DNA of 64,000 bases from CBDDEC01 sp965226785 (GCA_965226785.1 CBDDEC010000004.1:1116001-1180000), one strand, 5' to 3'. Numbered from the stretch's first letter, positions 8,108 to 18,800 are shown. Notes: generated from the letters alone by a model not told the origin. Numbers and translations are program-made.

Positions 8108-9448
8108 TCAGCTCCCGGCCGCCTCCGCCTCGGGCACCGCATCGAGGACCGCGATCCGCGCCACGCGGCGGCCCACGCGAATCGAGTAGTTCTGACCACG
8201 GTCCTCCGGGTAGATCTGCGTGGTGTTGGCGAGCCAGAGCCCCTCGATCGGCGTGCGGTGCGGCGGGATCGACTCGTGGTACTGCGCGTCGACGATCGGC
8301 TGGCCGGCGCGGTCTTTGGCGAGCCACTGGCCCTGGATCCAGGAGCGATCGAAGTCCGGGTTGATGCGCCGGATGTACGGCTCGTAGCGATCGAGAACCT
8401 CCTCGACCGTGGCGTCAACGACCGGATCGCCGGGGTCCGCGTAGTTCGAGAAGTAGACGATGTGCTGGCCGCCGTAGCGCTCAGGTGGCGTGAAGTTCGT
8501 CTGCTCGACCGCTACCACGAACGGGCAGTCGTCGTCCGTCATGGTCAGCCAGTAGATGTCGGAGAGCGGGCGATCGAGGGCCAGCATGAGCACCGTCGCC
8601 CACTGATAGTGCACGCGCTGCAGCAGCTCGTCGTAGACCGGGCCGATCTCCGCGAGTCCGGGGACGAGACGCCGGAAGATCATGGAGGGCGTGGTGGCGA
8701 TCACGAGGTCGGCCCGTTCGAGGACACCGTCACGCTCGACGCCCACTACGCGGCCGTCCTCGACGACGATGCGGTCGACCGGCGCATCGACCGCCAGCCG
8801 CGCACCGCGCCGCTGGGCATCCTCGACGAGCGCATCCACGAGGCGGCCGAAGCTCCCACGCAGGTAGCCGAGGCGCTCCGTGGCGAACAGCCCCTCATCG
8901 CGTGACGCGAAGCGGAGGTAGATTTTGCCCCAGAACCAGACCATCGCCACGTCCTCGGCGTGCTGCCCGAACTTCGCTCGCAACAGCGGGCCCCAGACGG
9001 CGTCATAGCCGCGCCGCCCGACCGCCTTCACGATCCAGTCGGAGGCGCGCTGGCCCTCGTAGCGTCGCCAGTCATGGACGCGGCGGAGCCACAGCGCCGC
9101 GAGGCCGAGGCGGATGCGGGTGAGCAGCGAGACGCGGTCGAAGCGCAGCAGGTCGAACGGGCCGTTGAACGGGTAGTTGCGGCCCTCCACCGCCAGTCCC
9201 ACGCTCGACTCGATCCACTCGAGTTCATCGCCGAGACCCAGCTCGTCGATCAGCTCGATCACCGTCGTGTCGGAGCGGAAGAGATGGTGGTAGAAGATCT
9301 CGATGCGGCCGCCACCGACCTCGAAGGTGCGCACCTGACCGCCGAAGCGGTCGCCGGCCTCGTACAGCGAGACCTCGTGGCCTCGGTTGAGCAACTCGTA
9401 GGCAGCGCCGAGGCCGGCGACGCCGCCGCCGATCACAATCGCCTTCAC
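8108..9448 (-). CDS. FAD-dependent amine-oxidase / protoporphyrinogen-oxidase-like oxidoreductase
   Basis: The N-terminus is a textbook dinucleotide-binding fold (IGGGVAGLGAAYEL, then YEAGDRFGGQVRT) of the flavin amine oxidase/UDP-galactopyranose mutase superfamily, 446 residues. The C-terminal FAD contact is seen as GLWLANTTQIYPEDRGQNYS. Substrate cannot be read from sequence. Related Chloroflexota proteins sit beside glycosyltransferases and polyprenyl-lipid enzymes, and here the gene overlaps a membrane flippase-like gene by 4 bp (ATGA). A role in modifying an envelope lipid or sugar is inferred, not shown. Confidence 0.75.
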   Translation of the reverse strand: MKAIVIGGGVAGLGAAYELLNRGHEVSLYEAGDRFGGQVRTFEVGGGRIEIFYHHLFRSDTTVIELIDELGLGDELEWIESSVGLAVEGRNYPFNGPFDLLRFDRVSLLTRIRLGLAALWLRRVHDWRRYEGQRASDWIVKAVGRRGYDAVWGPLLRAKFGQHAEDVAMVWFWGKIYLRFASRDEGLFATERLGYLRGSFGRLVDALVEDAQRRGARLAVDAPVDRIVVEDGRVVGVERDGVLERADLVIATTPSMIFRRLVPGLAEIGPVYDELLQRVHYQWATVLMLALDRPLSDIYWLTMTDDDCPFVVAVEQTNFTPPERYGGQHIVYFSNYADPGDPVVDATVEEVLDRYEPYIRRINPDFDRSWIQGQWLAKDRAGQPIVDAQYHESIPPHRTPIEGLWLANTTQIYPEDRGQNYSIRVGRRVARIAVLDAVPEAEAAGS

Positions 9449-10485
9449 AGCTGCACCTCGCTTCCCTCGGCCGGACGACCTTCCGCATCTGGATCATCCC
9501 CCATCGGGCCGCCGAGGAGGGTGCCCACCCCGAGCTGGCGTTGCCACAGCAGCAGCAGTCCGACGATTGAGAGCGGCACCAGCACGAAGATGTGGACCGC
9601 CAGCGCGTAGGCCGTGGCCTGTACCGTCGCGGCCGCGCTGGAGCTGCCGAAGACGACGACCGTCTCGCGCACGAAGAACTCGAACGGACCAATGCCGCCG
9701 GCGGTGCTCGGCGCGGCGATCGCGAGGTTGGCCGCGGCCGCGACACCGAGGTAGAGCAGCGGACTCAGATCGAGCCCGAAGCCCTCGCCGACGAGCCAGT
9801 ACGCTGCCGCTTCGAGGGCCCATGAGACCGCGGTCATTCCGATGGCGAGACCCCAGGCGCGCGGACCGCGCAGCAGGGTGAGCCCGGCGATACCGCGCGC
9901 GGCCACGTCCGCCAGCGGAGTGGCGATCCTCGACGGGAGGTGCGCGATCATCGCGAGCAGCAGCCTCGAGGTCGGTTCGGGCCGCCAGGCCAGTGCCATC
10001 AGGACGAAGGTGATCGCCACGAAGCCGCCGCCGGCTAGCGCCGTGAGTCCGCGCAGGAGGTCAGAGCTCCCGGCGACGACGATCGTCACGATCAGGAATG
10101 CGGCGAGGATGAGCCCGTCGAGCGTGCGCTCGACCACGATCGAGCCGAGGGTGGTGGCGCCGGAGCCGCCGTGGCTGCGCTGGACCAGCAGCGCTCGCAC
10201 GATCTCGCCGGTGCGCACCGGTAGGACGTTGTTGGCGGCGTTGCCGATCACCACGAGTGAAACGGCGTCGCCACGGGACAGCTGGAGGTGCGGGCCCAGG
10301 ATCAAACGCCAGCGCATGGCGCGTACCCAGATGCCCAGCACGAACACCGGCGTGGCGGGCACGATCCAGCGCGGATCGGCGTCGCCGACCGCGTCGAGGA
10401 CCTCGTCGAGGTTCACCGAGCGCAGCAGGAGCGCGAGGAAGAACAGGCTGATCGCCAGGCCGAGCAGGATGCGCCAACGCCGCAT
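9445..10485 (-). CDS. LPG-synthase-type (UPF0104/YbhN) integral membrane protein
   Basis: A 346-residue polytopic protein of the lysylphosphatidylglycerol synthase transmembrane family (AglD/YbhN-like). The conserved cytoplasmic patch is present: NNVLPVRTGEIVRALLV followed by SIVVERTLDG. The first helix (ILLGLAISLFFLALLL) starts at residue 6, and several more helices follow. Family members are linked to lipid or lipid-linked sugar transfer and flipping. The ATG has GGAGAG three bases upstream. It is co-directional with the TIGR03663 gene 84 bp upstream and coupled to the FAD oxidoreductase downstream, suggesting a shared envelope role. Confidence 0.82.
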   Translation of the reverse strand: MRRWRILLGLAISLFFLALLLRSVNLDEVLDAVGDADPRWIVPATPVFVLGIWVRAMRWRLILGPHLQLSRGDAVSLVVIGNAANNVLPVRTGEIVRALLVQRSHGGSGATTLGSIVVERTLDGLILAAFLIVTIVVAGSSDLLRGLTALAGGGFVAITFVLMALAWRPEPTSRLLLAMIAHLPSRIATPLADVAARGIAGLTLLRGPRAWGLAIGMTAVSWALEAAAYWLVGEGFGLDLSPLLYLGVAAAANLAIAAPSTAGGIGPFEFFVRETVVVFGSSSAAATVQATAYALAVHIFVLVPLSIVGLLLLWQRQLGVGTLLGGPMGDDPDAEGRPAEGSEVQL

Positions 10486-10569
10486 AGGCTCTCCGCTCGC
10501 AGCCCCACCGCCGCACGATCTTGCGGGCTGCGACGCTGTCGCGCCACTCCGCTCGGTTGCTCGTCGCGT

Positions 10570-12507
10570 CTAAGACGGTGCCGGGAAGAACACCTCACCG
10601 TTGAGCGAGCCCAACGAGGCTTCGTCGACGCGGTCGATCAGGAACGTGAGCCAGCGATCGAGCAGCGTGCCCCCGGCCAGGTCTTCGGCCAGGCTCGAGA
10701 AGCTCGTCTCACGGTAGCCCTGCTCGGGGAACCACCAACGATGCTGGTACGACTCTATGACGGCGTAACGGCCGCGCAATTGGTTGCCCGGCGGGAGCGT
10801 CGAGCGCTCCGCGACGAGGATCGCGCCCTCATCGAAGTCGCCTGAGCGGATCTCCTCAGCGTTCCGGTAGTCCACCGCCGCATCGCGCAGGTACCACGCC
10901 CAGGGCCACGCGAGCGACGAACTTTGGTCGACCACAACGCTGCTGGCGTTGCCGGACGCTAGCTCCTCGAGGATGCGGTCGCTCAGCACCGGCACCTGGG
11001 GCGTCGTCTGCGTGTAGATCAGTGGCTCGATCGCAGTGTCGCTATGGTCGAAGGCGAGGCCGAGGCTCGTGTAACCGGCGAGCGCGATCAACATGATCGC
11101 GATCGCGCCGCTCACGCCGGCCGCCGCCCAGCCGAGGGCGTTCGCGCGCGTACTCGAGAGCCAGCGCCAGAGCGCCGGCAGCGCCAGGCCGGTACCGCGG
11201 GCGGCGAGGAAGACGAGTGGCAGGGCGAGGTGCACGGTAAGCCACGGCATTTTCTCGCCCGCGAGCGTGAGCGCGACGAAGGTGGCGATGAACCACCAGC
11301 CGAAGAGCAGCGTGAGCGCGTCGCGTCGCCAGGCGAGCCACAGCCCGAGGACCGCCGCCGGCACCAGCAAGAACAGCTCGTAGAGCGGCACCATCATGAA
11401 GTAGTAGAACCAGGGCTGCGCGCCGCGGCGGACATCCTGCTGCTCGAGCCAGTAGTCGAGCGAGTTCCAGAATGGCCCCGCCACCCCCTCCGGGTTCGTG
11501 CCGTAGGTCGTGAACAGGAACAACGTGATGGTGTAGAAGATGGCGGCGACGAGGAGCCAGCGACGCCAGTTCCAGAGCAGCCCAATCCCGAGTGTGGCGT
11601 TGAGGAGCGCCAGCGTGATCAGCACGCCGAACGTTTGCTCCCGCTCCACGGTCACCTCGAGCGAAAACGCCTCGACGATCGGCAACGAGAAGGCGGCCAG
11701 CAGCGGCGCGACCAGCGTGCCGACGAGGAGGAGCAACTCCCCCTCGCGGGGTAGGCGCTGCGGGAACCGCAGCCGCGCTCGCGTCGCGGTCAGCAGCGGC
11801 CAGAGCGCGGCTGCCAGCCATGCCACCGGGAACAGCAGCGCCCCCTCGAGGGCACGTTGTCGCGTGGAGGCGCCCTCGTGGCGCAACGACAGCAGCGCGG
11901 CGGTGAGCGTGGTGTTGAGATACACCAGCAGCGCCGCGGCGGTGATGTACGTCGTCTCCTTCGCGGCGAACGAGAGCGCGAGCGCGGCGCCGATCAACAG
12001 CAGCCAGTGCAGCCGGCCATCGTCGCGGTAGCGCCAGATCGAGGCCACGATCAGCACGGTGAACAGCGCGACGAAGATGTCGTTGCGCGCGAACCGCGAG
12101 AAGTAGAGCAGCGAGGGTGAGATCGTCAGGGCGGCCGCGGCGGCGACGACGCCGATCGGGCCGAGCCAGCGCCGCAACAGGAGCGGGGTGCCCACGAGCG
12201 CCGTCCCGGCGAGCGCCATCGGCAGGCGTGACACGAACTCGGTGTCGCCGAATAGCTTGAACGCGCCGGCGGTGAGGTGGAACAGCAGCGGGCCGTGCAT
12301 CAGCGGGTTGTGCTCATAGCCGCGGCCCTCCGACAGGTACCAAGAGAACGTCGCGTGCAGCGACTCGTCGTGGTGCATGGCCCGTGCGCCGAGGTCGATC
12401 ACGCGCAGCGCCAGCGCGATCACCACGATCGCGAGCACGACCAACGTGAGGCGGTCAGGTCGACGCGGGCGGAGCGATTGGAGACGGAACGATCGGAGAC
12501 CGCGCAC
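10570..12507 (-). CDS. TIGR03663-family multi-pass membrane protein (GT-C glycosyltransferase-like)
   Basis: A 645-residue protein with about ten or more hydrophobic helices. The early loop reads ALRVIDLGARAMHHDESLHA, then YEHNPLMHGPLLFHLTAG. This is the acidic D-E pair and HGP loop of GT-C (PMT/ArnT-like) glycosyltransferases and of TIGR03663. A soluble extracytoplasmic C-terminal domain of about 200 residues follows. The GTG start directly abuts the stop of the DUF2298 gene with no gap, so the two are translationally linked. Likely role is transfer of a sugar from a polyprenyl carrier outside the membrane; donor and acceptor are unknown. Confidence 0.8.
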   Translation of the reverse strand: MRGLRSFRLQSLRPRRPDRLTLVVLAIVVIALALRVIDLGARAMHHDESLHATFSWYLSEGRGYEHNPLMHGPLLFHLTAGAFKLFGDTEFVSRLPMALAGTALVGTPLLLRRWLGPIGVVAAAAALTISPSLLYFSRFARNDIFVALFTVLIVASIWRYRDDGRLHWLLLIGAALALSFAAKETTYITAAALLVYLNTTLTAALLSLRHEGASTRQRALEGALLFPVAWLAAALWPLLTATRARLRFPQRLPREGELLLLVGTLVAPLLAAFSLPIVEAFSLEVTVEREQTFGVLITLALLNATLGIGLLWNWRRWLLVAAIFYTITLFLFTTYGTNPEGVAGPFWNSLDYWLEQQDVRRGAQPWFYYFMMVPLYELFLLVPAAVLGLWLAWRRDALTLLFGWWFIATFVALTLAGEKMPWLTVHLALPLVFLAARGTGLALPALWRWLSSTRANALGWAAAGVSGAIAIMLIALAGYTSLGLAFDHSDTAIEPLIYTQTTPQVPVLSDRILEELASGNASSVVVDQSSSLAWPWAWYLRDAAVDYRNAEEIRSGDFDEGAILVAERSTLPPGNQLRGRYAVIESYQHRWWFPEQGYRETSFSSLAEDLAGGTLLDRWLTFLIDRVDEASLGSLNGEVFFPAPS

Positions 12508-14790
12508 CTACGGGCCGTCCTCGGTCGGCAGCTGGAGGATGCGGACCGTTCCGGCTTCGAACACCGCAGGCCAGGCCGCGAAGCGGGCGTCGAGATCAGG
12601 TCCGTAGGTACGGCGCTCGATCTCGCTCAGGTAGAGGTGCGTCACGCCGTAGCGGCGAGCGAGCATCAGCATCTCCTCGGTCGTGCCCTCTCCATAGATA
12701 CGATCGATCGCTGCAATACGCTCTCCCAGACTCGCAGATTCACCGCGCCAGGTCAGCTCATGGCCCGGCCACTGCAGCACTGTCGGAACGCCGCTGTGCA
12801 CCGAGATCAGGTTGCCGCCGCGGTAGCTCTGGACCAGCCCCTGCAGCACGACGTGCTCATCCGCGTCGAGGTTGCCGCGCACCCATTCCGCGGCCGCCGC
12901 GACGTTTGGGGTGCTGTCGTCGAGGTAGGCGGCAGCGTCGAGGCCGGGCGTCTGGTTCTCGTGTGCGCGTGCGAACGAGGCGAGCGGTGCGTAGAGCAGC
13001 GCGGCGACGGTGACGATGCCAGCAGTGGCCACCGCGAGCGCCATCGCGTTCCCACGTAGCCCCTCGAAGCGCTCGAAGCCCCCTCGGTCGAAGGCCAGCG
13101 CGAGCGCGCCGGCGCCGGCAAGCGCGAGCAGCAGCCACGCGTGGTACCAGAGCTTGAAGACGGTGTTGATGCGCCCCGGCAGCGGCTCGTCGACGCGGAC
13201 GAGCTCGGTGACGAGCACGATCACGACGGCGACCAGCGCCAACCCGACGACGGTGCTGAGGGCTCGGTCGCGCCGTTCCTCGGCCTCGCCGATCACGCCG
13301 ATCGCGCCGACGACTGCGAGCGCAAGGATACCGAGGACCCACCACCCCGATCCGCGCCCGGCGATCGCCTCGCGTGTTTCGCTGCTCAGGGTCGCGACGA
13401 GCCACCCGAGCGCCACGATTGAGACGGCGGCCAACGCCAGGCTGAGGGCGGCCACGCGCAGCCGCGGGCGGATCAGCATGACGCCGAGGAGCGGCAACAG
13501 CGCCAGGGGCAGCCAGAACAGTGCGAAGCGCGCCGGGTCCGACGCACCCTCGACCAGGGCGACGCTGGCGTCGGGCGAGTCGATGCCATTGAGGAATGGG
13601 TAGGCGAGCACCAGCGCACCGACGATGGGCGGCGCGAGATAGCGCACCACGACGATCGGTGCGAGCCAGGGCGTCCAGCCGGTGCGCAAGACAGCGACGA
13701 AAGCGGCAGCCGCCCAGAGCACGCCCACCGTGATGACGTCCCACGCGTTCGTCATCGTGATCGCTGCCAGCAGGATCGAGGCGACGACGAGCCGTCCCGG
13801 TTGGGCGATCCAGCGCCGCCAAGTGAGAGGTTCGCCGCCCTCGTAGGTCTGCGCGGCGAGCGCGATCCCGGCGACGGTGAGCGGCAGCACCATGACGTGG
13901 GCATGCAGGTCGCCGAGCACGAAGGAGAACGCGGGGAACTCCGTAATCGTGCCAGGGATGACCCGCGTCGCGCGCCACCACCACCAGAACTCGGTCGGCA
14001 CGAGGCCCGCTGTCTCCTCCGTGCCGGGGAGACCGTCGACGCCCGCGCGGACCCAGAGGTCGTTCGCCAGGCCGTGGGCGGAGGCGATCTGTGTCGCGCC
14101 CTCGAGCGGGGCGAGCCAGAGTGTGGCGACGACGGCGATGCCGCCCGCGATCCAGGGCGTCGCGCGGCGCTTGCTCGTCGAAGCGACCAGGTCGCTGGCG
14201 AGGCCGAACACGGCCGCGACGAGCATCGCTGCCACGGCCGCCAGCCCGAGGCTGAAGGCGACGCCGGTGGAGACGCCCGCCAGCTGCGCGACCGCATCCA
14301 CGGCGGTGTGACCGAGGTGGTAGTAGCTCAGCGGTTCGTTCGACAGCCAGGGGTCGGGCGGCGGCAGCGCGTCGGCGCCGCGCACGGCGTTGAGCAGCAT
14401 CAGATCCATCGGCTTCTCGGTCCCGATCGCCTCGGGTGCCTGCGCGCGGATCAACGCCACGAGCGCGAAGACGCCGAGGAACAGCGCCTCGCCGGTCGCG
14501 ATCAACCGCCAGCGGCCGCGGATCGCCTCGAGATCCGGGGGCCGCAGCCAGAGCGCGGCGGCGCTGACGGCGAGCAGCGCCAGCGCGACGCCGAGCACGA
14601 GCCAGACGCTGTAGCTCGCGAGGTCAGACCAGCTGAGCAGCCAGGCGACATAGGCGACGATCGCGAGACCGAGTGGCCGTGCGAGCAGCAGACCGCGGCT
14701 GCGGAGGCCCGGGAACAGCTGCAGCGCCGGCACGAGTCCGCCGGCGCCAATGACCGCCAGGACGAGGTACCAGCGCAGCGCCTCAGCCAT
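12508..14790 (-). CDS. DUF2298 (Chlor_Arch_YYY, TIGR03662) membrane protein
   Basis: A 760-residue polytopic protein of a family named for its occurrence in Chloroflexi and archaea. Diagnostic loops are PLSYYHLGHTAVDAVAQLAG and FSFVLGDLHAHVMVLPLTV, with about 14 hydrophobic segments and a soluble tail of about 150 residues ending LQLPTEDGP. The fold resembles GT-C glycosyltransferases. It lies 30 bp downstream of ftsY and abuts the TIGR03663 gene, a pairing known from other Chloroflexota. Function is unproven; envelope or S-layer glycosylation is the usual suggestion. Confidence 0.82.
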   Translation of the reverse strand: MAEALRWYLVLAVIGAGGLVPALQLFPGLRSRGLLLARPLGLAIVAYVAWLLSWSDLASYSVWLVLGVALALLAVSAAALWLRPPDLEAIRGRWRLIATGEALFLGVFALVALIRAQAPEAIGTEKPMDLMLLNAVRGADALPPPDPWLSNEPLSYYHLGHTAVDAVAQLAGVSTGVAFSLGLAAVAAMLVAAVFGLASDLVASTSKRRATPWIAGGIAVVATLWLAPLEGATQIASAHGLANDLWVRAGVDGLPGTEETAGLVPTEFWWWWRATRVIPGTITEFPAFSFVLGDLHAHVMVLPLTVAGIALAAQTYEGGEPLTWRRWIAQPGRLVVASILLAAITMTNAWDVITVGVLWAAAAFVAVLRTGWTPWLAPIVVVRYLAPPIVGALVLAYPFLNGIDSPDASVALVEGASDPARFALFWLPLALLPLLGVMLIRPRLRVAALSLALAAVSIVALGWLVATLSSETREAIAGRGSGWWVLGILALAVVGAIGVIGEAEERRDRALSTVVGLALVAVVIVLVTELVRVDEPLPGRINTVFKLWYHAWLLLALAGAGALALAFDRGGFERFEGLRGNAMALAVATAGIVTVAALLYAPLASFARAHENQTPGLDAAAYLDDSTPNVAAAAEWVRGNLDADEHVVLQGLVQSYRGGNLISVHSGVPTVLQWPGHELTWRGESASLGERIAAIDRIYGEGTTEEMLMLARRYGVTHLYLSEIERRTYGPDLDARFAAWPAVFEAGTVRILQLPTEDGP

Positions 14791-14820
14791 GGATGTCCCG
14801 TTCGTTGGGGTGGCTGTCGA

Positions 14821-15804
14821 TCAGGCCTCGGCGGTCGTGGGCTCGCCGAGAAGTGCGTTGACGAAGGTGGTCGGCTCGAACGGTGCGAGGTCGCCCTCGT
14901 CCTGGCCGACGCCGACGAAGCGCACCGGCAGACCGAACTCGCGCGCGATCGCGAAGACGATGCCGCCGCGCGCGGTGCCGTCGAGCTTGGTCAGCATCAC
15001 GCTTGTCACGTGGGCAGCGTCGGCGAACGCGCTTGCCTGGGACAGCCCGTTCTGACCGGTCGTCGCGTCGAGGACCAGCAGCACCTCGTCCGGTCCGCGG
15101 CCGGACTGGCGCTCGAGCACACGGTGGACCTTCGCCAGCTCGTCCATGAGGTTCTTCTTGTTCTGGAGCCGACCGGCCGTGTCGATCAGCACCACGTCAT
15201 GACCGCGGGCGCGCGCCGCCTCGATGGCGTCGAACGCCACGGCTGCGGGGTCGGCGCCGGCGCCCTGCGCGACGACATCGAAGCCGAGGCGGTCGCCCCA
15301 GCCCTGGAGCTGCTCGATGGCGGCGGCGCGGAACGTATCGCCCGCGGCGCAGAGGACGGTCTGCCCGTCTGCGATGTAGGCGTGAGCGAGGCGTCCGATC
15401 GCGGTCGTCTTCCCGCTGCCGTTGACGCCGACCACGAGCACGATGGCTGGCCGCTCGGGCGTCGGAGCATCCTCGTCAAGGCCCCAGAGACGGCCCATTG
15501 GTTCGGTGAGCGGGTCCTCGAGGATCGCCACCAACTCCTCGGCCAGGGCCTCGCGGACCTCGTCCGAGCGGCCTGGCGAGCGGGCGCGGACGCGGTCGAG
15601 CACTTCGGACGTGGTCTCAACACCGGCGTCGGCGCCGATCAGCACTTCCTCTAGCGACTCCCAGAGCTCGTCCGTGACGTCGCCACGCGAGAACAGGCCG
15701 CCGAGGCGGCCGAACATCGAGCTGCGCGTGCGTTCGAGGGCTCGCTCAGTCGCCTCGGTAGCCTCGGCTTCGTCCTCGTCGCGTCGCCGTCCGAACAGTC
15801 GCAT
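14821..15804 (-). CDS. ftsY: Signal recognition particle receptor FtsY
   Basis: SRP receptor GTPase that docks ribosome-nascent chains at the membrane. The NG domain has the P-loop GVNGSGKTTAIGRLA, the DTFRAAAIEQLQ motif, DTAGRL and the guanine-specificity TKLDG. The N-terminal acidic A domain is very short (about 20 charged residues after MRLFGRRR), so membrane contact probably relies on the basic start and the first NG helix. It lies 79 bp after smc and is part of the rnc-smc-ftsY run. The cognate SRP RNA gene is in this same window at about 29 kb. Confidence 0.97.
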   Translation of the reverse strand: MRLFGRRRDEDEAEATEATERALERTRSSMFGRLGGLFSRGDVTDELWESLEEVLIGADAGVETTSEVLDRVRARSPGRSDEVREALAEELVAILEDPLTEPMGRLWGLDEDAPTPERPAIVLVVGVNGSGKTTAIGRLAHAYIADGQTVLCAAGDTFRAAAIEQLQGWGDRLGFDVVAQGAGADPAAVAFDAIEAARARGHDVVLIDTAGRLQNKKNLMDELAKVHRVLERQSGRGPDEVLLVLDATTGQNGLSQASAFADAAHVTSVMLTKLDGTARGGIVFAIAREFGLPVRFVGVGQDEGDLAPFEPTTFVNALLGEPTTAEA

Positions 15805-15811
15805 AGCGTGC

Positions 15812-15851
15812 TCCCGGCCGTCGCTCGCGTGGAGCGGTCCCGGCCGTCGCT
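15812..15851. repeat. 14-bp direct repeat in the smc-ftsY gap
   Basis: TCCCGGCCGTCGCT occurs at 15812-15825 and again at 15838-15851, in the 79-bp gap between smc and ftsY. No hairpin with a T-tract accompanies it. It may be a simple duplication; no function is assigned. Confidence 0.5.
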
Positions 15852-15883
15852 GTCACTCGCTGTGAGCGGTGGGTCCGTTCAGC

Positions 15884-18800
15884 TTACGACGCGCTCGGCA
15901 GCTCAGCGAGCTTGAGCGAGAGCACCGCCGAGGTGGAGTCCTCGCCCATCGACACGCCATAGATCGCGTCCGCCGCCTCGATCGTGCGGCGGTTGTGCGA
16001 GATCACGATGAACTGCGAACGGTCCTGTAGCTCCCGCAACGTCATGACGAAGCGCCCGACGTTCGCTTCGTCCAGCGCGGCATCGACCTCGTCCAGGACG
16101 ACCACGGGCGCCGGATTCACCGAGAGCAGCGCGAACAGCAGCGCCACCGACGTCATGGCGCGTTCGCCTCCGGAGAGCACGTTCAGGTTGGCGATTCGCT
16201 TGCCGGGAGGCTGCGCGAAGATCTCGACGCCGGGCTCTGCGGTCTCCTCAGCCTCCGCGTCGGCTTCGTCCTCCGCCGAGGCGTCGCGCGCGGCCTCGAC
16301 GAGCCGCAGCTCCGCCTGCCCACCGCCGAAGAAGCGCTCGAAGTAGTCCCCGAAGCGCTCGTTGACGGTGGCGAAGGTCTCGACGAAGTGGTCGCGGATG
16401 AGGCGTTTGAGGTCGCGAATCGCGCTGCGCAACTCCACCTCCGCAGCCTCGAGGTCGGCGATCTGGCCGGTGAGGAACTCGTGACGCTCGCGCTCCTCGC
16501 TCAGGTCCTCGAGAGCGTCGACGTTGACCGGGCCGAGCGAATGGATCTTGCGGCGAAGCTCCGTGATGCGAGTTCGCAGCTCCTCGATGTCGAGCTCTGC
16601 GCCGCCGCGGATCGGCTCCGGCTCGCCGGTCGCGCCGTTGGTCTCAGCGGCGACGGTCGCAAGGGCTCCTGCCTCGTGCGCCGATGTGGCGTCGTCGTCC
16701 GACTCATCCGCATCGCTCTCAGCGGGCTCGGGCGGGAGCGGGATGACGCTGCCGTCGGGCTGCACCTCCATGCGCTCCTGGGCGATCTCCTCGACGAGCG
16801 ATTGCACGCGCTCCTGCCAGCGGCGCAGCTCGTTCTCGCTTTGCAGCAACTCACGCTCGGCGGTGAGCTGGGCGGTCTGCGCGTCGCCGCGATGGGCGCT
16901 CAGCGAGCGCGACTCCTGCTCCACCTGCGAGAGCGCCGCGTGCGCCGGTCCCACGGCCTCCTGCGCAGCCGTCCGAGCGATGCGGTTGTTCGCGAGCTGG
17001 CCCCGGCGGTCCTGCAACGAGAGTTCCAGGTCTTCATGCTCCCGCTGGAGCGTGTCCAGCTGCGTGCGTCGCTGCTCGCGCAGGTCGAGCGCGCGCTGCC
17101 GCGCCGCCTCGCGCTCTTCGCGCTGGGCGACGAGGGTGCGTCGCTCCGCCTCGACGTCGGCGAGCGACTGCGTGGCGTTGGTCACGCGCTCCGCCGATAC
17201 ATCGCGCTCGGCGCCGACCGCGGTCGAGCGGTCGCGCATCTCGGTAATGCGCGCGGCGACGATAATGAGCTCGCGCTCGGCGTCGCTCAGGCGCTGGCGA
17301 ATCGCCGCGGCGGCCTGTTCCGAGTTCGCGTCTTCCTCGAGCGTGTGCTGGAGGCCGTTCGCCTCGGTCCGCAGTTCGCCTTCGCGGCGTTCGGCGACGA
17401 GCAGCTGCGATTCGATCTCCCTGAGCGCCGAGGCGCTCTGGTCGGCTTCGGCGCTCGACGGGCCGAGGATGCCGCGGATGCGCTCGACCTCGGCGGCGGC
17501 GGCTGCCGCGCGGCCACGCGGCGCCTCTACGGCCGCGAGTGCCGCCTCACGGTCCTCCGGTAGCGCTTCGAGTTCGCGGTGCAGGCTGAACTGCCCGACG
17601 GCGATCCCTCCGCTGCCGCCGTAGATAGCGCCGCCCGGCTGCATCAGCAGGCCGTCGCGGGTGACGACCGAGCCGAGGCCGCGTCGGAGCATCTTGTCCG
17701 CAGTCGCCTCGTCCTCGACGACGATCACGCGGCCGAGCAGCGTGTCGATCAGCGGGCGGTAGCGCTGATCGGTGCGCACGAGCTTCGCCGCGATCCCGAT
17801 CACCCCGCGCTCGTTGAAGAGGTTGAGCGGATAGACGTGTGCGATCTCGTCCAGGGGATAGATCATCGCCGACCCGGCGCCTTCCTCGCGCAGCCGTTGC
17901 ACAGCGGCGATCGCGTCCTCGCGTCGATCGACGACGACGGCCGCTACGTGCTCGGCCAGCGCCGCCTCGATCGCTCGTTCGAGACCATCTGGCACGCGGA
18001 TCAGACGCGAGATCAGCCCGACGACGCCATGCAGCGCCAGCTCGGGATCCGCGTCGTTCGCAGCGTCGAGGACGGCCTGCGAGGCGGTGATGCCGCTCGG
18101 CGCGGTCTCGGCCAGCTTCTCGAGCAGCGCGATCCGGTCGTCGATCAGCTGGAGTTCTGCGCCGGCGTTCCGCTCGGCCTCGCTGGCCGCGGCCGCGGCC
18201 TGCTGCGCACCGTCGATGGCGCGTTCAGCGCCGACGCGACGCTCGCGCGCGTTCGAGGCGCTCAGCTCCGTCGAGCGCTGCCGCTCGCGCAGGTCCGCGC
18301 TGGCCGCGTGTGCGCCTTCGAGCTCCGTCTGCAGCTCCGCGATTCGGTCGCGCGCCGCCGTCAGGCGGTCGCGACGCAGCGCCTCCTCCGCAGCGATCTC
18401 CTCGAGGCGGCGACGGGCGTCGTCGCGCTCCGCCTCGAGGCGTGCGCGGCTGGCCTTGGCCTCGCTCAGCTCTCGCAGCGTCTCGCGGGCGCCGGCGTCC
18501 GCTTCGTCGAGCGCGGCGCGGTGGCGGTTGAGATCGGAGGTCGCTTCCGCGACGCGGGCGGTCAGCGTTGCGAGCAATGCATCGATCGAGGAATCGGCCT
18601 CATCTCCCTGAATCCCCGGCTCGGCGGCGAGCGCACGCTGCAGCTCCCCGCGGCGCTCGGCGATCAGTTCCAGCCGCTGGTCGGCCAGCGCGACGGCCTG
18701 TTCGAGGCGCAGCCCCTCCTCGGCCAGTTCGCGTTCGTGTGATTGCGCCTGGTCCAGTGACAGCCGCCGGTCTGTAGCGATGCGCTCGAGGTCGCCCAGC

